A stretch of 64,000 bases of DNA from contig JANJXV010000002.1 in the NCBI GenBank assembly GCA_024803745.1, positions 37,531,001 to 37,595,000 of the forward strand, read 5' to 3'. The position numbers and the translations under genes are program-made. Of the stretch, positions 9,912 through 21,725 are shown piece by piece (position 1 is the stretch's first letter; every line of letters starts with the position of its first letter). Origin of the DNA: Megascapheus bottae. Lineage: Eukaryota; Chordata; Mammalia; Rodentia; Geomyidae. The notes below the pieces were generated by a model. It was not told where the DNA came from. It did no database searches and saw nothing but the letters and a program-made list of their open reading frames with translations.

Positions 9912-10094
9912 TTTTTTTTTTTCAGTCCTGGGGCTTGAACTCAAGGCCTGAGCACTGTTCCTGGGCTTTCTCAAGGCTAGAGCTTTACCACTTGAGCCAC
10001 TGCACCATTTCTGGCTTTTTTCTGTGTATGTGGTACCAAGGAATCGAACCCAGGTCTTCGTGCATGCTAGGCAAGCACTCTACCACTAAGCCTG
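9912..10094 (-). repeat. SINE-A with 14-bp TSD
   Basis: Flanked by perfect duplications ttttgtttatttct at 9898-9911 and 10095-10108. The tail is at 9912. The element's tRNA-like 5' end is slightly short (it stops at 'aggcttagtggtagag'). Confidence 0.9.
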
Positions 10095-10309
10095 TTTTGT
10101 TTATTTCTGTGTTTGTTTTTCAGCAAGGAGTCATATGGGTAGGAGGTCACCTGTTTTAACCAACCTAAATGGTACTAATGGCTATCAACCATTTATAGCT
10201 TTCTGGGTCTAGTTAAGGCAAACAGATTCCTTTCTTTAGGAAAATAAAATGGGAAGTCACTAAGTATTCCATAACAGTGGCAGATTTTGAAAATATGCCT
10301 TAAAATTTC

Positions 10310-10650
10310 TTAATTAGATGAGTTTGATGACTCATGTTTGTGCTGTGACTCATGCTTGGAGGTGAGTATGATCATAGTTTGAGGCTATTGCAAGCAAAAA
10401 GTTAGTAAGACTCCCATCTTAGCAAACAAGGTGGGCAATAATCTATGTGTCTGTCGTTCCAGCTACAATAGTAGGTATATGCAGGAGAATTGTAGTTCCA
10501 CATGACTCTGGACATAAGCAGAAAACCCTATCTGAAAAAAAAAAAGCGAAAGCAAAAAGGGCTGGAGGCATGGCTCAAGTAGTATAGAAACCGAGTATCA
10601 GGTACAAGACCCTGAGATTAAATCCTAAAACTACAGGGAAAAAAGCGATT
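10310..10650 (+). repeat. Worn SINE remnants (B1/ID-like)
   Basis: 'gctgtgactcatgcttggag' and 'tatgcaggagaattgtagttc' resemble an old B1-type unit. 10560-10645 resembles an ID-like right monomer ('gctggaggcatggctcaag'). Heavily diverged. Confidence 0.45.
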
Positions 10651-11262
10651 TGTCTGTACCGGTTGGCTGCACCAGAAGTTAATTGTAGATAAATGAGATG
10701 CCATAAAATCTTGGCATTTTAGACTGATTTCTTGCTGCAGAAAAGCTTATGTATATTATTTTGGGTGTTCTATTGACACCACAGACAAATTTCAGTGAGT
10801 GGCTTATTTTGAAAAAGAAAGAGGAAAATAGGCCCTTTTATATATACCAGGTTATAAACTGGCACAACTTTCCTAGAGGGCAAAATTGTGATGTAGATGA
10901 AGCTCGTATCATCTTTGACCATTTACCCCTCTTGAAGTTCATCCTTAAAAACAAAGGATGTTGTCATAAAAAGATATAGCTGTTAGGAAGTTTATCACAG
11001 AAGAAAAAAGGAGAACAACATAAATGTTCAGCAGTAAGTACTTGCTTGGTTAAGAAATCCCAACAGTGGAACACTACTCAAACACTAAAAATCTCATATG
11101 GATTGAAACTTTGGAGCTTAAAAACAAGCACTTTTTTTGGTAGTATGTGGTGTCTGTAAGTATATGTTAAACATAGATATGTATAAATGTAGGTACATGG
11201 GCAAATAAAACATTAATGTACACAAAAAAGTCATTCTTCCAATGAATGCTTTTTATTTTCAT

Positions 11263-11463
11263 TTTTTGTTGTTGTTTTTGCCAGTCCTGGGCTTGAGCTC
11301 AGGGCCTGAGGACTGTCCTTGGATTTTTCTCAAGGCTAGAACTCTACCACTTGAGCCTCAGCACCACTTCTGGCTTTTTCTAAGTATGTGGTACCAAGGA
11401 ATCGAACCCAGGTCTTTGTGCATGCTAGGCAAGCACTCTACCACTAGGCCAAACTCCCGGCCC
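11263..11463 (-). repeat. SINE-A with 10-bp TSD
   Basis: Duplications ttattttcat lie at 11253-11262 and 11464-11473. The B box (ggttcgattcc on the - strand, about 11400) is intact. Confidence 0.85.
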
Positions 11464-11473
11464 TTATTTTCAT

Positions 11474-12760
11474 ATTTTTACTTGTCTGGGTTTAAGGATT
11501 TCTTGCCTTTGGTCAACAAGTGGTTGTTTTAAAAGGCACAACTTATTTTAAGAGAAAGTACATGTAACCGGAAAATTATCATGTATCGAAAAGGGGATCA
11601 ATACACCTTTTTAAACTTAAACATGTCTACTGTGGGCCATTTGTAAACTAAATGTCAGTTTGCCTGCAGCTCACTTCTCATTCAGCTGATAAGGAGAACA
11701 TAGATAAATGGGGGTTCAATGTACTGTTGTTGGAGCTTTCCATTAACACACACACTCCCACACACATGTATCTTCAGTATGCATTACTTGTGCACAGTGT
11801 GTATAAATACAAATTACCTGCCTCTGAGGGTACGCTTTCTTATGTAGCTCATACAAGTTCTACCTGAAACTTCTTCAGCAGGCTCAATTAGAACTGGTTG
11901 TTCTTTGGGGCTCTTGCCTTGTCTTCCTCAATTATAGGGTTTTGAAATGAATAATTGTGTAAGTGTTGAGCTTCCAATTTAAAACCCTCTCCACCCCACC
12001 GTGCTAGTGGTGATTAGTGTACTTTCCACTCGTTTGAGACAGCTCAGCTGTGTTAATCAAGCTGAGGGGTTGTACAATTGCCTTGCTATTATCCTGCTCG
12101 TTATGTGATGGAGGTGGCAACTAATTTGGCTGTTGTCAACCATCTTGAATCCCCCTGTATTTTTCCAGCAAGCACCGTTTTATTGTTTTAGCTTCTTTAC
12201 TTCAGTTTTCCTCTTTTCTGCCATTGCAGTATTATATTCTTATTTATTAAAAAAATTAATCATAACCCAGGTCTTACAGAAGGAGGAGTAAGTTGCCATG
12301 GATTATGTTGAGAAAGTTGCAGTTGAGGAAGGAGCTATGTTTGCAATGTATTAAGTAGGAGAAGTGTACTCTTAGGCCTTCTTTGTAACATGGATCTCAT
12401 TTCTCACATACTGCACATGTTCATTGAAGCTCTTACTGACAATAGTCATGAAAAAAAGGAAAGATGGTTGGTTATGTGTCTGCCCATTGCCTCACCATTA
12501 AGATTGCTTGATTTCACAAACAGAATAGCCATCCAATATCTAAGACAACTTTGGATTATAAAAAATCATTCATTATTGATCAGAAATTCAAATTTACCTG
12601 GGAGCCTATTTAATGTGGAAACTGTGTGTTTACCAGGCAAGCTCCCATTGATCTGTCTGAGCAGAATTCAAAATGGCATGCTGCAATTGATTGTATTTCC
12701 TAGTACTTTTGCACAAATCCTTACCAACAGTGCAAAGAGGATGTACACACATACATATAT
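11474..12760. other. Intron 1 sequence without recognised features
   Basis: No gene is visible. The part at 11990-12180 is less AT-rich, free of recognisable repeats and has some palindromic words (for example 'cagctcagctg'). It may be conserved non-coding DNA, but that cannot be judged here. Confidence 0.3.
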
Positions 12761-12762
12761 AA

Positions 12763-12798
<36 letters not shown>
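12763..12798. repeat. (CA)n microsatellite
   Basis: About 16 CA units, interrupted once near the right end (cacgcac). Confidence 0.95.
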
Positions 12799-12799
<1 letters not shown>

Positions 12800-13950
12800 A
12801 TTCAGGTAATCAGTCAGCCTTGCTACCCGAATATATCTTAAAATCAGAAAGTTGGAAAGAATAACAGGGGATGAAGCATTTTTGCCCTTAAATGTTTCTG
12901 TCACAACTGGCCAGTCTGTCATTGTCAGGATATGCTTTGGAATGCTAATGTTGTTTCTGTGCTATCTGGCTTTACTTCCTAGACTGCCCTGGGGTAATTT
13001 GTATGTGGTCCAGCTCTGTTCAGAGGGAAAGCTGATTGGCAAGGATTGCCCTGTCCACAGAAACCTGTGAAGAAGTTCATGTGATTTTAAGGGTAACCTT
13101 AATGGGCCAGGTACAATCTGACACAACGGAGAAATGAGACAGTTCAGTCTAGACGAGATAGCTTTGATTTAGCTCAGAGCACATGGCATCTGCTGCTAAG
13201 ATTTATTACTTCCCACGAAGTGGCAAGTTTCAAGCCAGAGTGAGAGTAACTTGTTGATCATTCCAGTTACTCAGTACATGAGCATTAGTCATTCCATTTG
13301 TGGAGACAGAAGGTGATTGGGCCCCAGAGACAGCCTAGGGATAACACTTTGGTGTTCAGATCTGGAAGTTACTTCCTGCAGGTCATGTAGATAATACACC
13401 TCAAAGTTGTGGACAGTCCATTTAGCCAGATCCACCCCGTCAGCTCTGCCAACTCACTCATTCTTACTGCCTTCCCTTTAGGGCTAGCCTCTCACCTGGT
13501 TTTCTGATCCCTTTCTTGGTTGTATGTTCCTTAATGTTGTACTTGATGTAGAGGTTCACAATGACTCCATCGGTATTACATGGATGCATCCAAATTGTGA
13601 AAATATGACCCCTTCAGGGAAGACAGAGGCTTCCTTCCCCCCCTGAAGCCTCTGTAGTTACCACTTTGCTGTGTGCCCTGGATTGTGTCTTTTTGTCACT
13701 CACCATGAAGTCCCATGGTGGGAGGGGCAGCAGATGGTTGTTTATGGCTTCATGCTGAATGCCCAGTGTGCCCCACAGAGATTTGAAGACCTGGATTGCC
13801 TCATGCATGGGGACAGAAGAACTTGTATATATATATGTTTCGTATATTTTTTAAAATATCAAAACAGGATGATAAAAATTTTTATTTGCTTTGAGCTGAA
13901 TCCTATGTGTATATCTGTTAATGTATGTATAACATCATTTGGAGCTTATG

Positions 13951-13953
<3 letters not shown>

Positions 13954-14003
<50 letters not shown>
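13954..14003. repeat. (GT)n microsatellite
   Basis: About 25 uninterrupted TG units. It generates runs of Cys-Val in translations that are not genes. Confidence 0.97.
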
Positions 14004-14006
<3 letters not shown>

Positions 14007-14079
14007 ATCTACATAATAAACCTATCATGAATACTAGGCCTAGGACAAGTGGTTTACCAAACCTGGCTTATGATTCATT

Positions 14080-14148
14080 TCAATACCTAGCACAGAACCT
14101 GACAGGCCAGTGCTCAGTTATTATTTGTTGGATGACTGAATGAAAATA
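14080..14148 (+). repeat. MIR/L2-type 3' end fragment
   Basis: 'cctagcacagaacctgacag' followed by 'tattatttgttggatgactgaatgaa' matches the familiar 'cagtgcctggcacatagtaggtgctcaataaat...gaatgaatga' ending of ancient SINE/LINE tails. Confidence 0.5.
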
Positions 14149-14403
14149 ATGAAGCTGTGTCTCAACAACAGGTGTAGTTCACATTGTTTAGGACAACGAG
14201 CAACGGACAAAATCAAGTGTTGGAGTGTGACTAAGGAAATCACAGAACAACAAGTGTTTCTTTAATGTCCTCTACTATTTCTGCTGCTGATGATTTGAAA
14301 GCCCACGAAACTACTGAAGTTATAAGCACATTTGTACCTCTACTCCAGCCATATCACATAGCTCTGCATCCTTTGGCCAATTCATCCATCTCCTCAGATT
14401 AGT

Positions 14404-14635
14404 CATGGTGCTGGTTATGGGGTTTGAACTCAGGGCCTGAGCACTGTACTGTCTCTGAGGATTTTTTTGTGCTCAAGACTAGCACTTTACTATTTGAGCC
14501 ACAGCTCTTCTTGGGGCTTTGCCTGGTTAATTGGAGGTAAGAGTATCACAGACTTTCATTCCTAGGCTGGCTTTGAACCTCTATCCTCAGATCTTAGCCT
14601 CCTGAGTAGCTATGATTACAGGTGTAAACCTGGTG
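14404..14635 (-). repeat. SINE-B
   Basis: The right monomer lies at 14404-14505, the junction near 14525, and the B1-like head ends with 'caggtttacacctgtaatca' on the - strand at about 14632. Confidence 0.8.
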
Positions 14636-14722
14636 ATTTACTCTGTTTTATATCTATGATTATTTTTACATAAAGACATTAAATATTTGTTGAAGCAAAA
14701 ATTACCCAGGGCATGTGCACAT

Positions 14723-14724
<2 letters not shown>

Positions 14725-14769
<45 letters not shown>
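14725..14769. repeat. (CA)n microsatellite
   Basis: About 22 CA units. Confidence 0.97.
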
Positions 14770-14771
<2 letters not shown>

Positions 14772-15890
14772 TCCCCTCTGGACAATGCCGTTGCCGTGTG
14801 CCATGTCTCTATTTCTCTTTCAATAAAACTTTTTTTACTGCTGAAAAAAAACACCCAATGATCTCCTATAGTTTTCAAATCTGATTGTTTATTAACCTAT
14901 GTAGGCAAAATTTCTAAGGTTTTCTAATACCATTCCCTATCTCACCAACTCTGTATTAGATATTCCTAGGAGCTATCACTTTATTCTGTCACCAAATCAG
15001 CACCCAGTTTCTTTTACTTGAACTGGTAGAAAATGAGCCCTAATAAAATAATTTACCATGGCAGAATATGTGTTTAAACTAAAAAATAGGTATCACTAGT
15101 AAAACCTCCTGAACTTTGAAGATAAGAATGCTGGGAGTTTGCATTACAGCAGTGATACAGAGTTGGGAAAGAAGGGGTCACTTAGAAGATAAAGATCTTG
15201 GCCTTTGATTTGGAGTGGAGAGAAGATGAGAAACACGAAAAGAAAAACCAGAGAGAAGCTCAGCTTTCTGGTTGAGTGTCTGGTTGTGCCATCGACTTTG
15301 AGATTCCATGGAGAGGAGGGAGGGATGGGATCTAGGAGCAGCTAGGAAGTTCTTTATAGACAAATGGCCTTGAAAGGGTATAGAACAGCCAAATGGAGGT
15401 ATGTGGATTTGGATGAGTGGTGCTGGACTCGGACGAGTGACAAGCTGATGGGAGTGATGTGAAAGTGATCATGTAGGTCATAAGAATCAGTGGGTTTATT
15501 TGGAAACAGTATATAGGCAATGAAAAGAAGTGGGCCAGTGTCAGAATTGTAAGAATCTTCTATGTGTGAAAGGCATGCAGGAGTGGAAACTGAAGAGGAT
15601 GGTTCTAAAAATATGGGGGAGATTCAGGAGGGTCTTTGCCTCTTTGCCCACCTGACTATCTATGGAAGTCTCAGAAGACTAGAATGAAGTCATTTCTAGT
15701 GAGCTCTGTTTTCCAGTGGTTGACTTACAGAATCCAGACTCCTGAAAGGAACTTTTCTAGCAAGTGCTTTCCAGGAAGCACATGTCATTCTTTGCTAGAT
15801 GTGTATGACTGAGTCCTCGGCCTATTGCCCCTGGATTGAAAGTTGGCTTCACTTCTGCCACTTGGGGACACAGGACTTTGGTGACATCTG
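14770..15890. other. Intron 1 sequence, nothing recognised
   Basis: Mixed-composition sequence with only short open frames on both strands. No repeat or gene signature identified. Confidence 0.4.
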
Positions 15891-15897
15891 AGTTGTC

Positions 15898-16322
15898 CAG
15901 GGTTGTTTTAGCAAACAGTTATATGTTGTGTGGCTTAAAACAAATAGAAATGTATTCTCTTGTTGTGCTAGAATCTAGTAGTCTTCAATCAGAGTGTATC
16001 CAGGAGGCTGGTTTCCTCCAAGGTGTCAAGGCAGAGTTCTTTTCCAGCTTCTGTGGTCACTAGCAGTGTTAGTTTTCCTAGGTGTAGCTCCTCTGCTGCC
16101 ATAGTGACAGGAGAGTCTCCATGAACTGGTGTATCTCTTTAAATACCCCTGCACATGGCTTTCTCATACTATTCTCTGAATATAGTGCTCAGTCTAGGAC
16201 ACTGTGGTCTGGTGTGACCTCTTTTTAATTCCATTACATTTGCAATGACCTTTTCTCAAAAGAAGGTCACATTATGGGTATTAGGTATTAGGACTTCCAC
16301 ACATCTTTTGGGAGGACACCTC
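15898..16322 (-). repeat. MLT1-type MaLR LTR, reverse orientation
   Basis: The plus strand reads 'gtggcttaaaacaaatagaa', then 'tccaggaggctggtttcctcc', then 'aaggtcacattatgggtatt', then 'acacatcttttgggaggaca', which is the reverse complement of the MLT1 LTR from its 3' to its 5' end. A second, opposite-strand copy of the same superfamily lies at 430-840. Confidence 0.75.
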
Positions 16323-16380
16323 TTGATCAAGTGGTATGGTACAGAGAGCCTTAATTGTTACAGGATCTTGCAGCATCTTT

Positions 16381-16871
16381 TTAAAAAATTTTATTGTCGG
16401 GGTAATGTATAGAGGGGTTACAGGTTCATTTGTCAGGTAGTGGGTGCATTACTTCTCCCACATGTTTTTGTCCCCGTTGCCCACCCTCCACACCCTCCCA
16501 ATCATCTTGTTTTCCCCTCTTCCCTTTCCTGTTTCAAATAAACAAATAAATGTATATACAATATATGAGGTAACAAAGTCAGATACAGTAACCACATAAG
16601 ATTAACCATAAGGGCGGAAAAAGAGAAGAGAAATAACATAGTACACTAAGAACAGCAATCACAAAGAGGAACCTCTTGTTTCCAAATCCTAGATTTCATT
16701 TTGTTTTATCTCACCCTATATTATATTTGCCTAGGTTTTGGGCTATTGTGATCCTCTGTTAGGAGAATCCTAGATGTGTACTCATTATTACACATGGGGG
16801 AAGCCATGGAGACTTTGTTTCTTTGGGTCTGGCTTACTTCACTTAATATTATTTTTTCCAAGTCTTTCCAG
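16381..16871 (-). mobile_element. 5'-truncated L1 3' end with 15-bp TSD
   Basis: It starts with the A-tail complement and a 3' UTR that recurs elsewhere in the window ('gggttacaggttcatttgtc', 'caggtagtgggtgcatt'). It ends in 'cttacttcacttaatatt', the reverse of the L1 'aagtgaaataagcca' block. Perfect duplications tcttgcagcatcttt lie at 16366-16380 and 16872-16886, which shows target-primed insertion. Confidence 0.85.
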
Positions 16872-17064
16872 TCTTGCAGCATCTTTAGCATGTGGGGGGG
16901 GGGGGGAAGAACGGCTTTAAGGCAATCATTGGGTTAAACCTGAGGTGTTTGGCCATGGGACTTTGTTGGAGAGAAATGTACTATAGGAGCAGCTAGTACT
17001 ATTGTTAGTTCTCATCTGTCTGGTAACATGATCACCTAGACATTGTCTCTAAGTCTAATCTGCA

Positions 17065-17280
17065 TAGTTACTGTACTTACAATAATAGGATAGTAATTGG
17101 GGCTAATATTTATTTAGCAATTCTAAGGGCCACACTTCACCTACATTTTCTTGACCTCTCCTAGTCACAAAACAATGTAGATGAAAACTTAGAAATATTA
17201 AGCAACTTACCTAAGATCACAGAGATTAAAGAAAAAAATTGATCCCAGAATGAAGATTTAATCTGAATCTGAATAAGGCC
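17065..17280 (+). repeat. MIR-like ancient SINE
   Basis: The order 'ctaatatttatttagcaatt', 'agtcacaaaacaatgtagatg', 'ttaagcaacttacctaagat', 'cacagagattaaag' and 'gatcccagaatgaag' follows the MIR 3' half. Confidence 0.55.
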
Positions 17281-17289
17281 ACTTTTTGG

Positions 17290-17425
17290 GAGGGGGGGGC
17301 AGGGGAAGGCGGACAGACAAGGCCTTACATTGGAGCTCATACTGGCCTGGAACTTGTAATTAATCCTCCTGCCTTGGCCTCCTGAGTGCTAGATTACAGG
17401 CTTGCACACCACACCTGGATTCTAC
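17290..17425 (-). repeat. B1-like element, reverse
   Basis: 'ctggcctggaacttgtaatt', 'tcctgccttggcctcctgag' and 'gctagattacaggcttgcac' match B1 on the - strand. There is no ID-type right monomer, so this is a plain B1 relative. Confidence 0.65.
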
Positions 17426-17509
17426 ATTGTGTGTGTAGGGGTGTGTGTTTGTGTATGTGTGCATGTGCGTGTGTGGGCTAGTCTTGGGGCTTAAACTCTC
17501 TTTTTCCAT

Positions 17510-17560
17510 CTACTCCCCTCCCCTCCCCTCCCCTCCCTTTGTCCTCTCTCTCCCCCACTC
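17510..17560. repeat. (CCCCT)n and CT-rich low-complexity tract
   Basis: Four to five CCCCT units, then CTCTC-rich sequence, preceded by a GT-rich stretch (17425-17475). Confidence 0.8.
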
Positions 17561-18145
17561 CCCCTAACACCTCAAGTACCAGCTTCCTGGTATTTATATT
17601 GTTAGACTGAATGCTAGTTGTACAAAGGAATTATACCATTGGAATCCTCCCCTGCATATTTCCTTTGGTTTGTAATCCATGCCCCCCACACACACACGAG
17701 AGGGGGGGGAGCTTCCTGGTATTCCTGACTCTGCATCTTCCTTATAGCAGTAGCGTCTGTGTGCTGCAGGGCTGATGTTTGGAGCCTGCCTTTGTACAAG
17801 GGGATGTTGTGTGCCAGTCTCAGCTCCTTGGCAGGCACTCTGCAGGGTGCAGTAGTTTTTCTGGTGTAGAGCTGCAGAAAGCAGTTCAGCAGTTCAGCTG
17901 GATGGGGAAGCATTTCTTCCCCATCATCCAAAGTGGGGAGAAGTGTGGTCACATGTGGCATTCTCAGAGGTAGGCAGTGTGGAGAGATTGCCCAGACGTT
18001 CCCAGAACCTTTGCCCAGATCTAGCATGCATTTCCTATGAAGGTATAGAAAGAACTTTTGGGAAAACAATTTGTAGGTACCAGAACCTTCCATTTCATTA
18101 GAACTGGGAAACAAAGCATCCACCAAAAGTTTATACATACTAGTT
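17561..18145. other. Intron 1 sequence with a chance 178-codon frame
   Basis: A - strand frame of 178 codons (17614-18150) spans this stretch but shows no family motif and ends inside a SINE target site. It is taken as chance. Confidence 0.5.
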
Positions 18146-18164
18146 TCCACACAGTTGTGCTTTT

Positions 18165-18357
18165 TTTTTTTTTGCCAGTCATGAGGACTGAACTCAGAGC
18201 CTGAGCACTGTCCTTGGGCTTTCTCAAGGCTAGAACTCTACCACTTGAGCCAGTACCACTTCCAGCTTTTTTTTTTCTATGTGGTACTGAAGACTTGAAC
18301 CCAAGTCTTCGTGCATGCTAGGCAAGCACTTTTACCACTAGACCAAATTCCCGGCCC
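18165..18357 (-). repeat. SINE-A with 19-bp TSD
   Basis: The flanks tccacacagttgtgctttt (18146-18164) and tccacatagttgtgctttt (18358-18376) differ at a single base. Confidence 0.9.
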
Positions 18358-18376
18358 TCCACATAGTTGTGCTTTT

Positions 18377-19045
18377 GATGTGCATTAAACTGTTCTTCAT
18401 GGAATAGTCCTAGAGACAGCAGTCTAACCAGGCAATCTGGGATTTGATTCTATATTAATGTGATTTCTATTTTTTTCTCCTGAAGGAACCTCTTCATAAA
18501 TTAGATATCATAAAATTGAAAGCCAGGATAGCCTCATAGTCTCCAAATATTGTAAGTACTTAAATATTGGCATACCTATTGGGACTATCAACTTTGTGAA
18601 CTTGAATGATTTTCCTTAAGAGAAAAGCTTTCAGCATGGTAAGGAACCTGTGAGGATTCCCAGAACCAAAGCATTTTTATGCCCAGGAGACATGCAGTTA
18701 AGAGAGCCAGAAGTTAGGATTGTCTGTTACAAACATCCCCACAGGCACAGGCCAATAACTTTCCTTACCAAAAGTAGTAATACAGTTTCTGTGAACAGTC
18801 CCAAAGCCAACAGTGCTGAAAGTGCATAGACATTTTATACAGACATGAATCTGCCATCTATTCACCTCTGTCCACCCATCTTTGAGGATATGATGTGTTA
18901 TGAAGGAAAGAAATGGGGTAAGAGGGTAATTGAGTAAGATGATAGATAAATGAGACTCCCATGCGGAAATCTGGAAAAAGAACATTATGAGCAAAGAGAA
19001 TCATGAATTCATGGGAAAGAGCTTGAGATACTTTGCTTATTTATT
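18377..19045. other. Intron 1 sequence, nothing recognised
   Basis: No repeat family or conserved frame recognised. A 98-codon - strand frame at 18698-18994 has no protein signature. Confidence 0.4.
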
Positions 19046-19049
19046 TATT

Positions 19050-19283
19050 TATTTTACTTTTTTTTGTTGTTGGCCATGGGACTTGAACTCTGGACCCGGG
19101 CGCTGGCCCTGAGCTCTTCAGCTCAAGACTACTGCACTACCCCTTGAGCCACAGTGCCACTTCCGGTTTTCTGGTGGTTAATTGGAGGTATGAGTCTCAC
19201 AGACTTTAGTGCCTTGGCTGGCTTTGAACTGTGATCCTCAGATCTCAGCTTCCTGAGTAGGTGTGAGCCATCACACCCAGCAC
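19050..19283 (-). repeat. SINE-B
   Basis: The right monomer includes 'gccctgagctcttcagctca', and the head ends in 'gctgggtgtgatggctcac' on the - strand. The tail merges with a (TTTA)n run at 19035-19054. Confidence 0.85.
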
Positions 19284-19336
19284 TTACATATTTACTTACT
19301 TACATATTTAATGCATTTTCCTTTATAAAAAATTAC

Positions 19337-19534
19337 CTTCTTTTTTTTATTTTTGCCAGTCCTGGGACTTGAACTCAGGGCCTGGGCACTGGACTTTCTC
19401 AAGTCTAGTGCCCTACCACTTGAGCCACAGCACTACTTCTGGCTTTTTCTTTGTTTATAGTATCAAGGAATCGAACCCAGGGCTTCATAACATGCTAGGC
19501 AAGCAGTCTACCACTAAATCATGTTTCTGGTCCC
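19337..19534 (-). repeat. SINE-A with 11-bp TSD
   Basis: Duplications taaaaaattac lie at 19326-19336 and 19535-19545. A short internal deletion removes part of the right monomer ('gcactggactttctc'). Confidence 0.9.
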
Positions 19535-19552
19535 TAAAAAATTACATTTAGA

Positions 19553-19765
19553 TAATTGTACAAAAGTGGTTCGATTAACATGCCAATTCATGAGTACAAT
19601 GCATCTGGATCAACATCACCCCTTTCATCATTCTGCTGTCTCTCTCTCTCTCCCAACCCTCCCTATCCCCTCCAGTGCCGTTCTCACATATGTACACTAA
19701 CTGTTACTACTCTGTTTTCCTCTTGTCTATTTTTCTGTTCTCCTCTCCTTGGCCCTATCTCTCAC
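19553..19765 (-). repeat. Unassigned interspersed repeat, (TAA)-tailed family copy 1
   Basis: On the - strand, 'gatgttgatccagatgcatt', then 'gtactcatgaattggcatgt', then 'gaaccacttttgtacaatta' aligns by eye with 44900-45036. It lacks the (TAA)n tail, which may have been lost where the neighbouring SINE-A target site lies. Family not known to me. Confidence 0.5.
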
Positions 19766-20189
19766 TGATAAAATATGCTTAGGATTTTTAAACACAACAG
19801 AGATTAGGTAGGTTGGAGCAAAGGAAATGGAGTAGCTAGCAGTAGAACACCCAGGATTATGTAGAGATTTAGCTGACAAGAATATAGTTCCACTTTCATT
19901 CTAAGACTCACGAAAACACATGAAGACTTTATGAAACAAGAGAATGGTATGATGTGATATTGCAGTGGAAATATTTTGGAGAAGGGGCAGAAATGGCATG
20001 ACAGAGACAAAGAGTTTTAACACTTAGACAAAGTTGGAGAAGCAAGAAGCAATGCAAACACATAAAGACTGACTCGGGCATGTATTAGTAAATTAGTAAG
20101 TCCAGGCTAACATCCATGATTTCTGTAAGGCAGTTTCTGAGAATATCATTGCTTGTCCACTTGATTATAAGTTATTTTAACAAATATGT

Positions 20190-20285
20190 CATCAGTGGAT
20201 CTTGAACTCAGAACTTCGCACTCTTGGTTAGTTCTTTGGCTCAAAGCCAAAGCTCTACCATTTGAGCCATCTCTCCAGTTCTAGA
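20190..20285 (-). repeat. ID-like monomer fragment
   Basis: 'tggatcttgaactcagaact' and 'gccaaagctctaccatttgagcc' match the right monomer on the - strand only. Confidence 0.5.
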
Positions 20286-20729
20286 ATGACACTGTTTTGA
20301 TAACCAGTAAGTCATCTCATTTGGCATTAGATCTTTAACTGGATGCCCTTAAACTAGATTAGGTTCCCTATCCTTTAGACAGTTATATAAATAATTTACT
20401 GAATTGATCTTAGGTTGATATTTCCTGGGTTTGGCTTCAGGCTTAAATTTCTGAGAGTATCCTTAATGCTATAGCTCTGTGTACACAGAACAATCGCATT
20501 TCTGATACATTTTAATGTTTAAGTATATGTGTTCCAAGATATATTTAAACCATGGATAATCGTAGTCAATCAAATGGAATACAAACATGTAATATAATTA
20601 TATACTTAGAATATTATGCATCAGAAGATAAGAAAATGATCCCACTTTGTGAAGAAAATGATTTTAGCCTGTTGTTTATTAAATATAGATCAAAGCTTGT
20701 ACCTGACAGGACCCATTCTCTGGTTTGAT

Positions 20730-20933
20730 ATATTTATTATTATTATTATTTTTGCCAATCCTGGGTCTTGAACTCAGGGCCTCAGCACTGTCCTTGGACA
20801 CTTTTTGTTCAAGGCTAGCATTTTGCCAAATAAGCCATGGCACCACTCCAGCTTTTTCTGTGTACCAAGGAATCGAACCCAAAACTTTGTGCATGCTAGG
20901 TGAGCACTATACCACTAGGCCACATTCCTGGCC
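20730..20933 (-). repeat. SINE-A with 12-bp TSD
   Basis: Duplications ctctggtttgat lie at 20718-20729 and 20934-20945. The A-tail is replaced by (TAT)n at 20729-20752. Confidence 0.9.
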
Positions 20934-21070
20934 CTCTGGTTTGATTTTTAAAACAAATCTCAGAAATGCCAAGTTCTCAAAAATGTCTCTGTGTTCTAAC
21001 ACCTGGCTTAAATGCACTGGTGTTTGTTGAGATGGGTTCAAGATGCTTCTGTCAAGCTACAATAGCCTTA

Positions 21071-21330
21071 TTTTCTTTCTTTCTTTCTTTCTTTTTTTTT
21101 TTTTTTGTGGGTCATGGGGGTTGAACTCAGCCTGGGCACTATCCCAGAGCTCTTCAGCTCAAGGCTACTGCCCTACCCTTGAGCCAAGCCCCACTTCCTG
21201 TTTTCTAGAGATTAATTGGAGATAAGAGTCTCAGGTCCTCTTGTGCCTGGGCTGGCTTTGAACCTTGATCCTCAGATCTCAGCCTCCAGAGTAGCTAGGA
21301 TTACAGGCATGAGCCACCGTGCCCGGCCAA
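21071..21330 (-). repeat. SINE-B with (TTTC)n/T tail
   Basis: Its tail side carries a (TTTC)n run (21073-21092) then T-run. The head ends in 'ccgggcacggtggctcatgc' on the - strand (about 21308-21328), one of the least worn heads in the window. Confidence 0.85.
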
Positions 21331-21537
21331 CAGCCTTTCTTGTACCACAGAAAAGTTAGATAAATGAAGAAAAGGTCTTGTGCTTCAAATGAATTTTTCA
21401 ATATTTTTCTAAAACTTTTGGCATCTCAGATGGTTTATCTAGAGTAGAGTCTACAGTGTCTTTGTTTTAAATTTGTATTTGTGTCTGATTTGGCACACAT
21501 CAATTAGATTTGTTATTTTGGCAAGTAATCTCAATGT

Positions 21538-21725
21538 TTTGCCGATCCTGGGCCTTGAACTCAGGGCCTGAGCACTGTCCTTGGCTTTCTCAAGGCTAGA
21601 ACTCGACCACTTGAGCCCCAGCACCACTTCCAGCTTTTTCTATGTATGTGGTATCTAGGAATCGAACCCGGGTCTTTGTGCATACTAGGTAAGCAACTCT
21701 ACCACTAGACCAAACTCCCGGCCCA
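21538..21725 (-). repeat. SINE-A, tail lost
   Basis: The body runs from 'gccgatcctgggccttgaac' to 'aaactcccggccc'. No T-run is left on the tail side and no duplication was found. Confidence 0.85.

Noticed and set aside
12763..14769. CRISPR-like repeated units
   Set aside because: These are dinucleotide microsatellites; there are no spaced repeat-spacer arrays anywhere, as expected in a mammalian genome.
17614..18150. 178-codon - strand frame
   Set aside because: Second-longest frame near the length of IFNK, but no domain, no signal peptide, and it ends inside a SINE target site; expected by chance in 64 kb.
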